From Anaerococcus porci (GTDB lineage Bacteria; Bacillota; Clostridia; Tissierellales; Peptoniphilaceae), in assembly GCF_009696575.1 (NCBI RefSeq), contig NZ_VULQ01000001.1, forward strand, positions 243,806-307,805: DNA of 64,000 nucleotides, written 5' to 3'. Below the pieces are notes generated by a model. That model was given only the letters and a program-made list of their open reading frames with translations, searched no databases and had not been told where the DNA came from. Each line of letters opens with the position of its first letter. Within the stretch, counting starts at the first letter, position 1. The translations under genes were made by a program, and so were the position numbers. Shown here in pieces: positions 17,056 to 25,637 of this stretch.

Positions 17056-19590
17056 ATGAAAGAACGATTTGATATTACTGGAATGACTTGTGCTTCATGC
17101 CAAGCTAATGTTACTAGAGCCGTTAAAAATCTAGGTGTAAATGATGTTAATGTAAATCTTGTATCAGAAACAATGAATGTTGATTTTGATAAAGATAAAA
17201 TTTCCGAAGATGATATTATAAAAGCTGTAGAGAAAGTTGGTTACGGAGCAAGGCTTAAGGATAAAAAAGCAAAAACTTCCGTTCTAGAAGATAAATATGA
17301 GGATGAAGAAAAAAGTGTAAGATTTAGACTTATAGTATCATTTTTATTTATGATTCCACTTATGTACGTTTCTATGGGACATATGATAAATCTTCCCCTA
17401 CCACATTTTTTAGACGGTGCTGAGGGTAGTGTAAACTTTGCTTTTATTCAATTTTTACTGACTATTCCGGTAATTTTTGTAAATAGAATATTTTATGTAT
17501 CAGGATTTAAGGGTCTTATAAATAAGGCTCCCAATATGGACTCTTTAGTTGCTTTAGGTTCAAGTGCAGCTTTGTCATATGGTATATTTGCTATAATGAG
17601 AATGTCTTACGGATTAGGTTTTGATAATTTAGAAATAGTTGAAATGTATAGACATAATCTCTACTTTGAATCAGCTGCAATGATTTTGACTCTTATTACT
17701 TTGGGTAAATACTTTGAAAAAAGATCAAAGGGTGAAACTAAAAAATCCTTAGAATCTCTTATGAATCTTGCTCCTAAAACTGCAAGGGTCATAGTAAATG
17801 GAGTAGAAAGAGAAGTTTCAGTAGATGAATTAAACAAGGGAGATTTAATTATAGTTCGTCCAGGAGAATCAATCCCTGTTGATGGAATTATAAAAAAAGG
17901 TTCATCTTTAGTTGATGAGTCAGCTATAACTGGCGAATCAATGCCAGTTAATAAAGGGGTTGGTGATGAGGTTATTTCAGCTACAATAAACAATCAAGGA
18001 ACTTTCACTTTTAAAGCAACTAAAGTTGGTGAAGATACAACCCTTGCCAAAATTATTGAACTTGTTAATGAGGCAAATGAAACAAAAGCTCCAATAGCGA
18101 AAATGGCTGATAAAATTTCTTCTATATTTGTACCTGCTGTTATTATCATAGCTATAATAACTTTTATTATATGGATGATTTTAGGATATGGATTTGAATT
18201 CGCACTAAACCTTGCTATTTCAGTTCTAGTAATATCTTGTCCATGTGCCTTAGGTCTTGCCACACCAATGGCAATAATGGTTTCTACTGGAAAAAGTGCT
18301 GAGTACGGTCTTCTATTTAAAAATGCAGAAAGTTTAGAAAACCTACACAAAGTGGATACAATCTTACTTGATAAGACAGGTACTATTACTGAAGGTAAAC
18401 CAAGAGTAACTGATATTTTTACAGAAATAGAAAAAAATGAATTTATAAAAATATCTACTTCTATGGAGATGGCAAGCGAGCATCCATTATCAAATGCTAT
18501 TAATGAATATGCTAAAGAAAATGGAATCAATCCAATTAATGTAAGTGATTTTGAAGCCTTGAGCGGAAAAGGAATTAAGGCAAAATTTAATGACAAGACA
18601 TATTATGCTGGAAATTCAAGACTTATGAAAGAGTTAAATATCAACTTAAAAGAATATGATCAAAAAGCTGATATTTTATCTAATGAAGGTAAAACTTCAA
18701 TGTATTTTGCAGATGAAAATGAAGTTATAGGACTTATAGCAGTACAAGATAAACCAAAAGCTTTATCTAAAATTGCTATAGATGAAATGAAAAGTCTAGG
18801 CTATGAAGTAATAATGATTACTGGAGATAATGAAAAAACTGCAGAAGCTATTAGAAAAAAACTTGGTATAGATGAAAAGTATGCAGAAGTGTTGCCACAA
18901 GATAAAGAAAAAGAAGTTAAAAACCTCCAAAATATGGGTAAAAAAGTATTGATGGTTGGAGATGGTATAAATGATGCTCCAGCTCTTGCAAGAAGTAATG
19001 TATCAATGGCTATAGGAAATGGTACAGACGTAGCCATTGAATCTGCCGATATTGTCTTAATAAAAAACAATATTCTTGATATCGTAAGTGCTATAAAGCT
19101 ATCTAGTAAAACCATCAAAACAATTAAAGAAAACCTATTTTGGGCTTTCTTTTATAATATAATTGGTATACCTCTTGCTGCAGGTTTATTATATCCTTTC
19201 TTTGGTATTAAGCTTTCTCCGATGTTTGGAGCCTTTGCAATGAGTTTTTCATCAGTCTTTGTATGCTTAAACTCACTTAGGTTAAGAGGATTTAAACCAG
19301 AATTTAAAAATAGTAAAAAAATAGAAGAAATAAAAAACAAAGAAAATATAAAGGAGAATAAAATGTCAGATTTAAATAAAATGATTGTAAAGGTAAATGG
19401 AATGAGTTGTAATCACTGCAAAAATCATGTAGAAGAAGCACTCAAAAAAATAGCAGGAATTGAAAAGGCAGAAGTAAACTTAGATGAAAAGTTAGCTAAC
19501 GTTGCTTACTTTGGTTCTATTGATGAAGATGAAATAAAAAGAGCAATTGAAGATGCTGGATACGAATTTGTTGGTATCGAACATAAATAA
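17056..19590 (+). CDS. copA: copper-exporting P1B-type ATPase with C-terminal CopZ domain
   Basis: 844-residue Cu(I)-exporting ATPase of the cytoplasmic membrane. N-terminal heavy-metal-associated (HMA) domain with [10 protein letters not shown] (C12, C15); membrane segments; actuator TGES; CPC motif in [12 protein letters not shown]; phosphorylation site DKTGT; nucleotide-binding HP (SEHPLSNA) and GDGINDAPA. After the last membrane helices, a lysine-rich linker (about 750-769) leads without a stop into a second HMA domain ([14 protein letters not shown]) that resembles a free CopZ chaperone. The linker DNA contains an SD and ATG (see copZ). First gene of the copper operon; the csoR start overlaps its stop (TAATG). 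Confidence 0.95.
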   Translation: MKERFDITGMTCASCQANVTRAVKNLGVNDVNVNLVSETMNVDFDKDKISEDDIIKAVEKVGYGARLKDKKAKTSVLEDKYEDEEKSVRFRLIVSFLFMIPLMYVSMGHMINLPLPHFLDGAEGSVNFAFIQFLLTIPVIFVNRIFYVSGFKGLINKAPNMDSLVALGSSAALSYGIFAIMRMSYGLGFDNLEIVEMYRHNLYFESAAMILTLITLGKYFEKRSKGETKKSLESLMNLAPKTARVIVNGVEREVSVDELNKGDLIIVRPGESIPVDGIIKKGSSLVDESAITGESMPVNKGVGDEVISATINNQGTFTFKATKVGEDTTLAKIIELVNEANETKAPIAKMADKISSIFVPAVIIIAIITFIIWMILGYGFEFALNLAISVLVISCPCALGLATPMAIMVSTGKSAEYGLLFKNAESLENLHKVDTILLDKTGTITEGKPRVTDIFTEIEKNEFIKISTSMEMASEHPLSNAINEYAKENGINPINVSDFEALSGKGIKAKFNDKTYYAGNSRLMKELNINLKEYDQKADILSNEGKTSMYFADENEVIGLIAVQDKPKALSKIAIDEMKSLGYEVIMITGDNEKTAEAIRKKLGIDEKYAEVLPQDKEKEVKNLQNMGKKVLMVGDGINDAPALARSNVSMAIGNGTDVAIESADIVLIKNNILDIVSAIKLSSKTIKTIKENLFWAFFYNIIGIPLAAGLLYPFFGIKLSPMFGAFAMSFSSVFVCLNSLRLRGFKPEFKNSKKIEEIKNKENIKENKMSDLNKMIVKVNGMSCNHCKNHVEEALKKIAGIEKAEVNLDEKLANVAYFGSIDEDEIKRAIEDAGYEFVGIEHK
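19363..19590 (+). CDS. copZ: CopZ-like copper chaperone from an internal in-frame start in copA
   Basis: The ATG at 19363 (codon 770 of copA, same frame) has a perfect AAGGAG (19351-19356) spaced 6 bp before it, a far better signal than chance in coding sequence. Translation from it gives 75 residues, the normal size of CopZ, with the Cu(I)-binding MSCNHC (C16, C19) and the full ferredoxin-like HMA fold. I infer that both a CopA-CopZ fusion and free CopZ are made. A simple reading would be that separate copA and copZ genes lost the stop between them. Confidence 0.7.
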   Translation: MSDLNKMIVKVNGMSCNHCKNHVEEALKKIAGIEKAEVNLDEKLANVAYFGSIDEDEIKRAIEDAGYEFVGIEHK

Positions 19591-19862
19591 TGCAAGCTAA
19601 TAAAGATAAAACTTTAAGAAAATTAAAAACTGTTAGAGGACAACTTGATGGAATAATCAAGATGGTCGAAGACGATAGATACTGCATAGATATTTCAAAC
19701 CAAATTATGGCTTCAATATCAATACTTAAAAATATAAATACTGAAGTCCTCTCATCCCATCTTGAACACTGTGTATATGATGCTGTAAACAAAGGTTCAA
19801 CAAAAGATGGGATAGAAAAGATTGAAGAAATCGAACAAGTAATAAAGAAGCTCTCAAAGTGA
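19590..19862 (+). CDS. csoR: copper-sensing transcriptional repressor CsoR
   Basis: 90-residue all-helical repressor released from DNA by Cu(I). The ligand set is C32 (RYCIDIS), H57 and C61 (SSHLEHCVYD), with the same spacing as in characterised CsoR proteins. The N-terminal DNA-binding TLRKLKTVRGQLDGIIKM is typical. It is third in the operon, overlapping the copA stop by 1 bp, so it probably controls its own operon through the site at 17024-17042. Confidence 0.95.
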   Translation: MQANKDKTLRKLKTVRGQLDGIIKMVEDDRYCIDISNQIMASISILKNINTEVLSSHLEHCVYDAVNKGSTKDGIEKIEEIEQVIKKLSK

Positions 19863-19865
19863 TTT

Positions 19866-19890
19866 GTTTACCAACTTGATCTATGGGTAT
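19866..19890 (+). promoter_or_regulatory. sigma-B-like promoter before asp23
   Basis: GTTTAC (19866-19871), 13-bp spacer, GGGTAT (19885-19890): an almost exact match to the sigma-B consensus GTTTAA-N13-15-GGGTAT. The start codon is 36 bp downstream. In Staphylococcus aureus asp23 is the classic sigma-B target. No sigma-B gene is in this window. Confidence 0.6.
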
Positions 19891-19926
19891 TAATTATACT
19901 GTATAGATATAAAACAAGGAGGAATA

Positions 19927-20349
19927 ATGACAGAAAAAAATCAAGTACAAAGCGAATTTGCCAATGAAGTAAGTGAATACAAAATTAATGATAATGTAAT
20001 AGCTAAAATTGCCAAAAAAGTTTTAAACAATACAGATGGAGTATTAGCACTTAAGGGCAATATCCTAAGTTCATTTGCTGATAATTTTTCTGATGGAGAA
20101 AATACAGCAGGCATTACAATCGACATTGATGATGCTAAAAATGCAGTAGTAAATACTAAAATTATTATTGAATATGGTAAAAAAGCTCAAGAAGTATTTG
20201 CTTCATTAGATAGAAATATAAAGAAAGAAGTAAATGATCTTACAGGAATTAATGTAAAAGCAGTTAAAGCTGAAATCGTTGATATCCTTACAAAAGATGA
20301 GTATAGAGAAAAGAAAGCTAAAAACGAAAACAAAAAAGAAGAAAAATAA
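19927..20349 (+). CDS. Asp23/Gls24 family envelope stress protein
   Basis: 140-residue Asp23/Gls24 (DUF322) protein. Conserved parts: EYKINDNVIAKIAKKVLNNTDGVLAL, the central VNTKIIIEYGKKAQEVFASLDRNIKKEVNDLTGINVKAVKAEIVDI, then a charged lysine/glutamate tail. These proteins sit at the membrane and are linked to alkaline or envelope stress; mechanism unknown. SD AAGGAGG 6 bp upstream. Preceded by a sigma-B-like promoter, so it is likely transcribed apart from the copper operon. Confidence 0.92.
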   Translation: MTEKNQVQSEFANEVSEYKINDNVIAKIAKKVLNNTDGVLALKGNILSSFADNFSDGENTAGITIDIDDAKNAVVNTKIIIEYGKKAQEVFASLDRNIKKEVNDLTGINVKAVKAEIVDILTKDEYREKKAKNENKKEEK

Positions 20350-20353
20350 AAAT

Positions 20354-20450
20354 TTTAAAAGAGTTATTGCAATATAATGAATTATTTTGTCTATCATTGC
20401 TTATATGATATTTAACAATTAGTTCATTTTACAATAGCTCTTTTTTTTAA
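20354..20450. terminator. long bidirectional hairpin between asp23 and queT
   Basis: AAAAGAGTTATTG (5' arm) pairs with CAATAGCTCTTTT (3' arm) across about 70 nt, with a second inner pairing ATGAA/TTCAT; A and T runs flank both sides. It would end both convergent genes. The loop is unusually long for a plain terminator, so a small RNA cannot be excluded. Confidence 0.6.
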
Positions 20451-20947
20451 AAATTTTTAATTATTTTCATAAGACCTTCATTTTTTTCCAAAATCTTAAA
20501 AATAATTACACCTATTATACTTACCACTATAAACTCAGATATCATAAACTGAATTAGAATTATAAAAAATGCAGTTGATGAGTCAAGTAATATGTAGGTT
20601 CCTATGGCAGGTATAAACATAAAAAGCACTGGAAATAATGAAGCAATAAATAAATTATTTTGCTTTCTAATCAATGAAAACGCTAAATATGATGCAAGTG
20701 TACCAAAAATAAGATCAAAAACAACCATATCCGAAGCAAGGTTTGCCAAAAAGCATCCTAAGACAAGACCAGGTATAAATCTTTTATTATAAAAAACTAA
20801 AAGTACCAAGATTTCACTAAATCTCAGCTGTATAGGTCCATATGCTAGTGCCGGATATATTAGAGTTATAACTGCATAAATGGCAGCTATAGCAGATGAC
20901 TTAACTAAAAAATTTGTATCTTTAAAATTATATGTTTGATTTGACAT
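20447..20947 (-). CDS. queT: QueT family queuosine-precursor transporter (ECF S component)
   Basis: 166-residue membrane protein of the QueT family, the substrate-binding S component of an ECF transporter for queuosine precursors. Markers: the N-terminal AIAAIYAVITLIYPALAYGPIQLRFSEILVLL and PGLVLGCFLANLASD. The frame opens upstream at 20983, but that ATG is inside the riboswitch; the ATG at 20947 (MSNQTYNF) has the AAGGGGG Shine-Dalgarno. A preQ1 riboswitch precedes it, which independently supports the substrate. The shared ECF energising genes are elsewhere. Confidence 0.93.
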   Translation of the reverse strand: MSNQTYNFKDTNFLVKSSAIAAIYAVITLIYPALAYGPIQLRFSEILVLLVFYNKRFIPGLVLGCFLANLASDMVVFDLIFGTLASYLAFSLIRKQNNLFIASLFPVLFMFIPAIGTYILLDSSTAFFIILIQFMISEFIVVSIIGVIIFKILEKNEGLMKIIKNF

Positions 20948-20952
20948 ATATA

Positions 20953-20996
20953 CCCCCTTGATATTTTTTAGGATGGGTCCCAAGTAAACATCCTTT
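20953..20996 (-). promoter_or_regulatory. preQ1-I type riboswitch (translational)
   Basis: Minus strand: stem GGATG (20993-20989) with CATCC (20975-20971), a 13-nt loop containing ACTTGGGACC, an A-rich strand TAAAAAATAT, then CAAG (20960-20957), which can pair with CTTG in the loop to form an H-type pseudoknot. The CAAGGGGG is also the ribosome-binding site of queT, so ligand binding would hide it. The layout (short stem, A-rich L3, pseudoknot to the SD) fits the preQ1-I class. Confidence 0.82.
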
Positions 20997-21000
20997 ACTT

Positions 21001-21029
21001 ATTGTAGCATATTTAGCCATTTGTGGCAA
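21001..21029 (-). promoter_or_regulatory. promoter of queT
   Basis: Minus strand TTGCCA (21029-21024), 17-bp spacer, TACAAT (21006-21001). The predicted start of transcription lies 4-6 nt before the first riboswitch stem. Confidence 0.7.
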
Positions 21030-21577
21030 TATCCAAAAATTAAAAATAGACAAAATATCACACGATTTATTAAGGATAAAATAAAGAGTTTGTAACTTCT
21101 CGCTTAATTATTTAACTCTCTTTTTAATACTTTTTGTAATATAAAAGAAAAACTTAACTCTTTCTTACCATTACATATAACTATTGAACAAAGCTAAAAG
21201 TTTTTCGATTGCTTTATTATTCACATCTTTTTCTTAATATAGGTACTCAAACAATAATTAAAATAGCATATTAATTTTTACACTTATAAACTATTTAATG
21301 TATTAGAATTTTCAAGTTTAAATTTGTATAATTTAATCATTTCTAGTAAAGTTCCTATTTTATAATATGAATAGTTAAAATATATTTTCAAAACAAGTCA
21401 AATAGATTAAGTTCTTTACGGTCATAACTGACTTACATTATCCTTTAATTTTTCTCTCTTATTGATGTTAGGTAAAGGTAAGGTGATTTTTTATTTTATC
21501 AAAATTTTAAAAATACTTATTTGCTTTAAATTATTTTATAAATTTCTGCTATAATTATATGAGAATAAAGGTGGATT
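21030..21577. other. AT-rich intergenic region without a supported gene
   Basis: About 550 bp between the queT promoter and the C39-like lipoprotein gene. It contains a weak hairpin (AAGAGTT...AACTCT with a T-run, 21086-21125) and no frame with a ribosome-binding site or family sequence. I see nothing else. Confidence 0.5.
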
Positions 21578-22468
21578 ATGACAAAAATATTAGTTTTAAT
21601 TCTTTTAAGTTTAAGTCTTACTGGATGTGGAAAAGATAAAAAATCTATAGATGATAAAGACTTACCTACTACCTTAAAAGATATTGAATATATTACAAAA
21701 AAATACATAAATTATGATACAAATGCTAAATCTGATATTTTAAATATAACTTATCAAGATGAAGAATATAAACCAAAAATCAAGTCTAGTGATTATACAG
21801 AGCTAAAGAATTATCTTAAAGAAAATATGAAAAATGATCTTAAACTAAATTGGATATATGAAAATTTCGATAAAATTGATGAAATTGAGCAAAGGCTCGT
21901 TGGAAATGATACTGACACTGGAGAATTTATTTACAATAGGCACAATAATAAGACTGATTTTAAGATGAAAGATGGAGAAAGTATAAAGTTAAATAGAAAA
22001 ACGCCATTTTTTCTTCAATGGGATAATAGATGGGCCTATAATAATTTATCTGATACTTGCATAGCTATAGCTGGCTGTGGTCCAACTTCTATGTCTATGG
22101 CTATAAGAAGATTCATAGATGATGATTCTATAAACCCAAAAACTATAGCAAATGATGCCAATGAATTTATGACAGAAAATGGTATTGCTTGGGAGTTTTT
22201 TTTCCATGAAGCCAATAAATATAAGTTAAGTATAAATGAAATTGCTAATAATAAGGATGATTTAATAAAAGCCTTGGATAAAGGACCCCTAATAGTTTCG
22301 GTAACTCCAGGATATTTCACAACAAGTGGTCATATTTTAGTAATAGATTCATATGATGGTGATAAATTCTTAATAAATGATCCAAATTCTATAAAAAATA
22401 CTAATATTACCTGGTCTTTTGATGATATTTCTGGCCAAATTTTAAAGATTTGGGCTATTTCTAAATAA
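21578..22468 (+). CDS. lipoprotein with C39-like peptidase domain
   Basis: 296 residues. The signal peptide has lipobox LTGC (C17), so it is anchored outside the membrane. Residues 140-296 form a papain-like C39_2 domain: PFFLQWDNRWAYN, catalytic C167 in AGCGPTSMSMA, H252 in SGHILVIDSYD, and FLINDPN with the third catalytic position. The N-terminal 120 residues are not recognised. Such proteins are surface cysteine peptidases or wall-associated proteins of unknown target; no bacteriocin ABC transporter is adjacent, so a maturation role is unlikely. SD AAAGGTGG. Confidence 0.82.
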   Translation: MTKILVLILLSLSLTGCGKDKKSIDDKDLPTTLKDIEYITKKYINYDTNAKSDILNITYQDEEYKPKIKSSDYTELKNYLKENMKNDLKLNWIYENFDKIDEIEQRLVGNDTDTGEFIYNRHNNKTDFKMKDGESIKLNRKTPFFLQWDNRWAYNNLSDTCIAIAGCGPTSMSMAIRRFIDDDSINPKTIANDANEFMTENGIAWEFFFHEANKYKLSINEIANNKDDLIKALDKGPLIVSVTPGYFTTSGHILVIDSYDGDKFLINDPNSIKNTNITWSFDDISGQILKIWAISK

Positions 22469-22482
22469 TTTTTTTTAAAGTG

Positions 22483-22520
22483 TTGACTTAATTATAATTT
22501 CATGGTATTATAATTAAGTC
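22483..22520 (+). promoter_or_regulatory. tRNA-Lys promoter inside a 13-bp inverted repeat
   Basis: -35 TTGACT (22483-22488), 17-bp spacer, -10 TATTAT (22506-22511). The same stretch is a perfect inverted repeat: GACTTAATTATAA (22485-22497), 10-nt spacer, TTATAATTAAGTC (22508-22520). The tRNA begins 10 bp later. Confidence 0.75.
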
Positions 22521-22529
22521 AGCAAGTTA

Positions 22530-22605
22530 GTGCCATTAGCTCAGTTGGTAGAGCACCTGACTCTTAATCAGGGTGTCCAGGGTTCGAATCCCTGATGGCG
22601 CACCA
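22530..22605 (+). tRNA. tRNA-Lys (anticodon CTT)
   Basis: 76 nt with acceptor stem GTGCCAT/ATGGCGC, D arm (AGCTCAGTTGGTAGAGC), anticodon stem CCTGA/TCAGG around loop CTCTTAA (anticodon CTT), variable loop GTGTC, T arm CAGGG-TTCGAAT-CCCTG, discriminator A and an encoded CCA. A single tRNA gene with its own promoter. Confidence 0.97.
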
Positions 22606-22636
22606 TAGAATATTTAAAAACATCTATAAGGTGTCT

Positions 22637-22665
22637 AAAGCGTGGATTTCAACAATCCACGCTTT
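22637..22665 (+). terminator. hairpin after tRNA-Lys
   Basis: AAAGCGTGGATT-TCAAC-AATCCACGCTTT, a perfect 12-bp stem 32 bp after the tRNA. The following T-tract is weak (ATTAATTT). From here to the next gene at 22903 there is only AT-rich sequence with a TATAAT-like -10 near 22846-22852. Confidence 0.75.
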
Positions 22666-22902
22666 ATTAATTTCTATAATACATAAAAATCATACAAATT
22701 TTAATAACAATGTGAAAAATTTACTAACAAAGAATTTGATTTTTAAAAATTATCTTGTAAATAAATAATTTGAACTTTATCCTCTTTTATTCTCCTATAA
22801 TTATTTTCGAATTTTTATTATTTTTTTACTTTTTATAAAATAGGTATATAATATTATTAAATTGAGCGACATTCATAAAAGAAGTTGCATCAGGAGGTAA
22901 AA

Positions 22903-23640
22903 ATGAATAACAAAGAAAAAACAAGACAAATGGTTACTGTGTCTATGTTAGGAGCTATTACTATAGTTTTAGGATTGACTCCTATGGGATATATCCCCCT
23001 TGGTTTAATCAATATAACTACCATGCACATACCAGTAATTATAGCAGCAATATTAGAAGGTCCAGTGGTTGGAGGACTAGTTGGACTTATTTTCGGTCTA
23101 TCTTCACTTGCCAACGCTATGTTAAGACCAGGTCCTATATCTTTTGTATTTTATAATCCTTTAATATCAATCTTTCCAAGAATATTAATAGGTGTTTTTT
23201 CAGGACTTACTTTTAGATATTTAAAAAATAAGAAAACTTCAAATATAAGATACGTATCCTTAGGATTATGGATATTACTTACAGTTTTTTTATTTTACTT
23301 AGTTTACAGTAACATTAGTAATAAGGCTAATATCTTACAAATAGTTTTATCTATTATTTTTGAAATAATAGCCATAATTATGCTATATTTAACCTTTAAA
23401 AATAAAAATTCTAACCTTTCAGTAGCAATAACATCATTTGTTGGTACTATGACCAATACACTTTTTGTAATGGGTCTTATATACCTATTTTATGCAGAAA
23501 AATATGTTACTTCCTTAGGAATTTCAACTGATCTAGCAAGAAGTACTATATTTGGAGCAATTATTACAAATGGATTACCTGAAGCTATTATGTCAATAGT
23601 TATGGTATCAGCTATAATAAAAGCTTATAAGAAAAAATAA
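22903..23640 (+). CDS. ECF transporter S component (vitamin uptake, substrate not certain)
   Basis: 245-residue membrane protein of the ECF S-component family, which captures a vitamin and works with shared ECF ATPases and the T protein encoded elsewhere. Six membrane segments; N-terminal block VTVSMLGAITIVLGLTPMGYIPLG..TTMHIPVIIAAILEGPVVGGLVGLIFGL. This block resembles pantothenate-type (PanT) S components, but the substrate is inference. The frame opens at a TTG at 22885, inside what is really the SD; the ATG at 22903 with AGGAGG is the true start. Confidence 0.85.
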   Translation: MNNKEKTRQMVTVSMLGAITIVLGLTPMGYIPLGLINITTMHIPVIIAAILEGPVVGGLVGLIFGLSSLANAMLRPGPISFVFYNPLISIFPRILIGVFSGLTFRYLKNKKTSNIRYVSLGLWILLTVFLFYLVYSNISNKANILQIVLSIIFEIIAIIMLYLTFKNKNSNLSVAITSFVGTMTNTLFVMGLIYLFYAEKYVTSLGISTDLARSTIFGAIITNGLPEAIMSIVMVSAIIKAYKKK

Positions 23641-23678
23641 AAAAACCAAAGAGTTACTAAAAGTTACTCTATTTCGAT

Positions 23679-23720
23679 GTATACCCTCTTTACTGTATAA
23701 GCAGTAAGGAGGGTATTTTA
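23679..23720 (+). terminator. terminator after the ECF S component gene
   Basis: TACCCTCTTTACTG-TATAAG-CAGTAAGGAGGGTATTTT: about 14-bp stem with one G-T pair and a T-tail, 40 bp after the stop. Confidence 0.85.
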
Positions 23721-24256
23721 ATAAAATATAGTTATGGGTTCAAAAAATTGGATAAAACTATATAGAAATGTAAACCCTTAAATGAGTCTAGGAAGGGAGC
23801 TTTTATAAGATTTTTAGATTAGAGCATAGTTTAAAGAACTTAATATACATGAGATTTTAAAGTATGTCAACAACATTAATTTAAGTTCCAAGTAAAAATT
23901 ATTAATGACGCCTAATATAATTATAGGCAACTTGATTAAGTCTGTAAGATTGAAAAAGCAAGAATGAAAAATGATAATAGCCATAAGATAAAAAATTTAA
24001 TTAATCTTAAAGAGAAAAGTTAATAAAACTTAGATCTTAATTTTCAAGATTAAAGAATGAATTCTATTATAAATCTATATTTTTATGGACTCTCACAAGT
24101 AATATATGACTATATATTATTATAATAGAGAAAAAAATCAATCAAAAACAAAATGATAGCTCCTAAATAATGTAGGATAGCGTTCAGTTCTAATAAATTA
24201 ATATTATTGAATTTTAATTGGTATACTTTAATTTTGTAAATTTTTGGATTTTTATT
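23721..24256. other. intergenic region with no intact gene
   Basis: About 535 bp. Every frame is interrupted. Short stretches (around 23,860-23,960) look mildly protein-like but match nothing I can name, so a degraded gene is possible but not shown. Confidence 0.4.
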
Positions 24257-24559
24257 TTAATGTTTTTTAATAATGTCAAGTCCAATCTCAAGCATTTTTA
24301 CTGCTGTTTGATAATTGTCTCCAATTAAGTCAAATACTAAGTCTTCAGAATATATACCCTGACTTATATTAGGAGAAATTTCAGTTTGGTTTGACTCTTC
24401 TAAATCATCCATATAGGCACTAGATGAGTAGTAATTACTAAGCTTTTCATAATATTTTTGACTTTCTTTGAATTTATCTAAAGCATCATTAAAATCATCA
24501 ATGATCTTTCTGTGGCTAACTAAAATTTCTTCCATATCCTTTATTTTTTTTATATTCAT
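24257..24559 (-). CDS. DUF4298 domain protein
   Basis: 100-residue cytosolic protein of the DUF4298 family, function unknown. Family features: N-terminal helix DMEEILVSHRKIIDDFNDALDKF, the YYEKLSNYYSSSAYMDDLEESN segment, and QGIYSEDLVFDLIGDNYQTAVKMLEIG. Predicted largely helical. SD AAAGGAG. Located downstream of the ldh terminator and probably transcribed on its own. Confidence 0.85.
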   Translation of the reverse strand: MNIKKIKDMEEILVSHRKIIDDFNDALDKFKESQKYYEKLSNYYSSSAYMDDLEESNQTEISPNISQGIYSEDLVFDLIGDNYQTAVKMLEIGLDIIKKH

Positions 24560-24588
24560 AATTACAATCTCCTTTTAATCTTACTACA

Positions 24589-24616
24589 GAAAAACCTAGG
24601 CTTTAAAACCTAGGAT
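24589..24616 (-). terminator. terminator after ldh
   Basis: CCTAGG-TTTTAAAG-CCTAGG followed by TTTTTC on the minus strand, just after the L-lactate dehydrogenase stop. Confidence 0.75.
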
Positions 24617-24620
24617 TATT

Positions 24621-25559
24621 TTACAGCTTTGATTTATTTATTATATCTTTAAGAATTTCAGCACTTTTTTGCATTCTTTCGTTTTCAGTATCTGTAAGAG
24701 GTACTTCAATAACCCATTTCACTCCATCTTTTCCAATAACACTCGGTACACCTATGAAAATATCCTTAAGCCCATATTCCCCATTTAAGTATGATGAAGT
24801 TGAAAATACACTATTAGTATCATTTATAATAGCTTCTACTAGTCTTGCTAAAGCCATTCCTATACCATAAAATGTAGCTCCCTTTTTATCTATTATTTCA
24901 TAAGCTGCATTTTTAACCTTATCAAATGTATTTAATAGGGCTTCTTCATCAGTGTCTGAGTGGTTTTTAACCCATTCATACAAAGGAAGACCACCAACAT
25001 TTGTGTGGGACCATACTGCAAATTCGCTATCTCCATGCTCTCCCATAATAAAAGCATCTACACTTCTAGGGTCAATTCCTATAAGAGAAGCTATTTCTTT
25101 TTTAAACCTTGATGAATCTAGGGTTGTACCAGTTCCTATAACCTTATTTGCAGGAAAACCTGAATATTTCCATGTTGCATAGGTTAGGACATCTACAGGA
25201 TTTGATGCTACTAAAAAGATTCCATCAAAACCACTATCTACAATTTGTCCTATCATATCCTTAAAGATTTTAAGGTTTTTTTCTATTAAATCAAGCCTAG
25301 TCTCCCCTTGTTTTTGTGGCATACCAGCTGTTATTACAACAACTTCAGCATCCTCACAATCAGAGTAATCAGCCTTATATATTTGTTTTGGATTAGTAAA
25401 AGATAAGACATCTGAAAGATCCATCGCATCTCCTTCTGCCTTTTTCTCATTTATATCTATAATTCCCAATTCTCTTCCTATACCGAGAATTGTAGAGGCA
25501 TAAGCAAATGATGAGCCAACTGCACCATCACCAACTAAAATAACTTTACTATCTTTCAT
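24621..25559 (-). CDS. ldh: L-lactate dehydrogenase (NAD)
   Basis: Reduces pyruvate to L-lactate, regenerating NAD in fermentation. NAD-binding GDGAVGSSFAYA; substrate loop MPQKQGETRLDLIEKN, with the Gln at the LDH-specific position in place of the Arg of malate dehydrogenases; catalytic His in GEHGDSEFAVWS; VASNPVDVLTYATW. 312 residues is typical. SD GGAGGAA. Monocistronic with its own terminator. Confidence 0.95.
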   Translation of the reverse strand: MKDSKVILVGDGAVGSSFAYASTILGIGRELGIIDINEKKAEGDAMDLSDVLSFTNPKQIYKADYSDCEDAEVVVITAGMPQKQGETRLDLIEKNLKIFKDMIGQIVDSGFDGIFLVASNPVDVLTYATWKYSGFPANKVIGTGTTLDSSRFKKEIASLIGIDPRSVDAFIMGEHGDSEFAVWSHTNVGGLPLYEWVKNHSDTDEEALLNTFDKVKNAAYEIIDKKGATFYGIGMALARLVEAIINDTNSVFSTSSYLNGEYGLKDIFIGVPSVIGKDGVKWVIEVPLTDTENERMQKSAEILKDIINKSKL

Positions 25560-25637
25560 CTTTCCTCCTCTATTTAATCTATAGTAATTTACTATACTTT
25601 AATTTTATTATACTACTTTTAGGAGAAATGATAAATA

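Noticed and set aside
17994..18596. 200-residue minus-strand open frame inside copA, plus others at 17661-17993 and 18801-19118
   Set aside because: Antisense shadows of a well-conserved P-type ATPase frame; no start signals or family features.
20948..20983. Upstream start for queT at 20983
   Set aside because: It lies within the riboswitch aptamer; the ATG at 20947 has the SD and matches the family.
23721..24256. Possible degraded transposase in the gap after the ECF gene
   Set aside because: Translated fragments do not resemble any transposase convincingly and no inverted ends were found.
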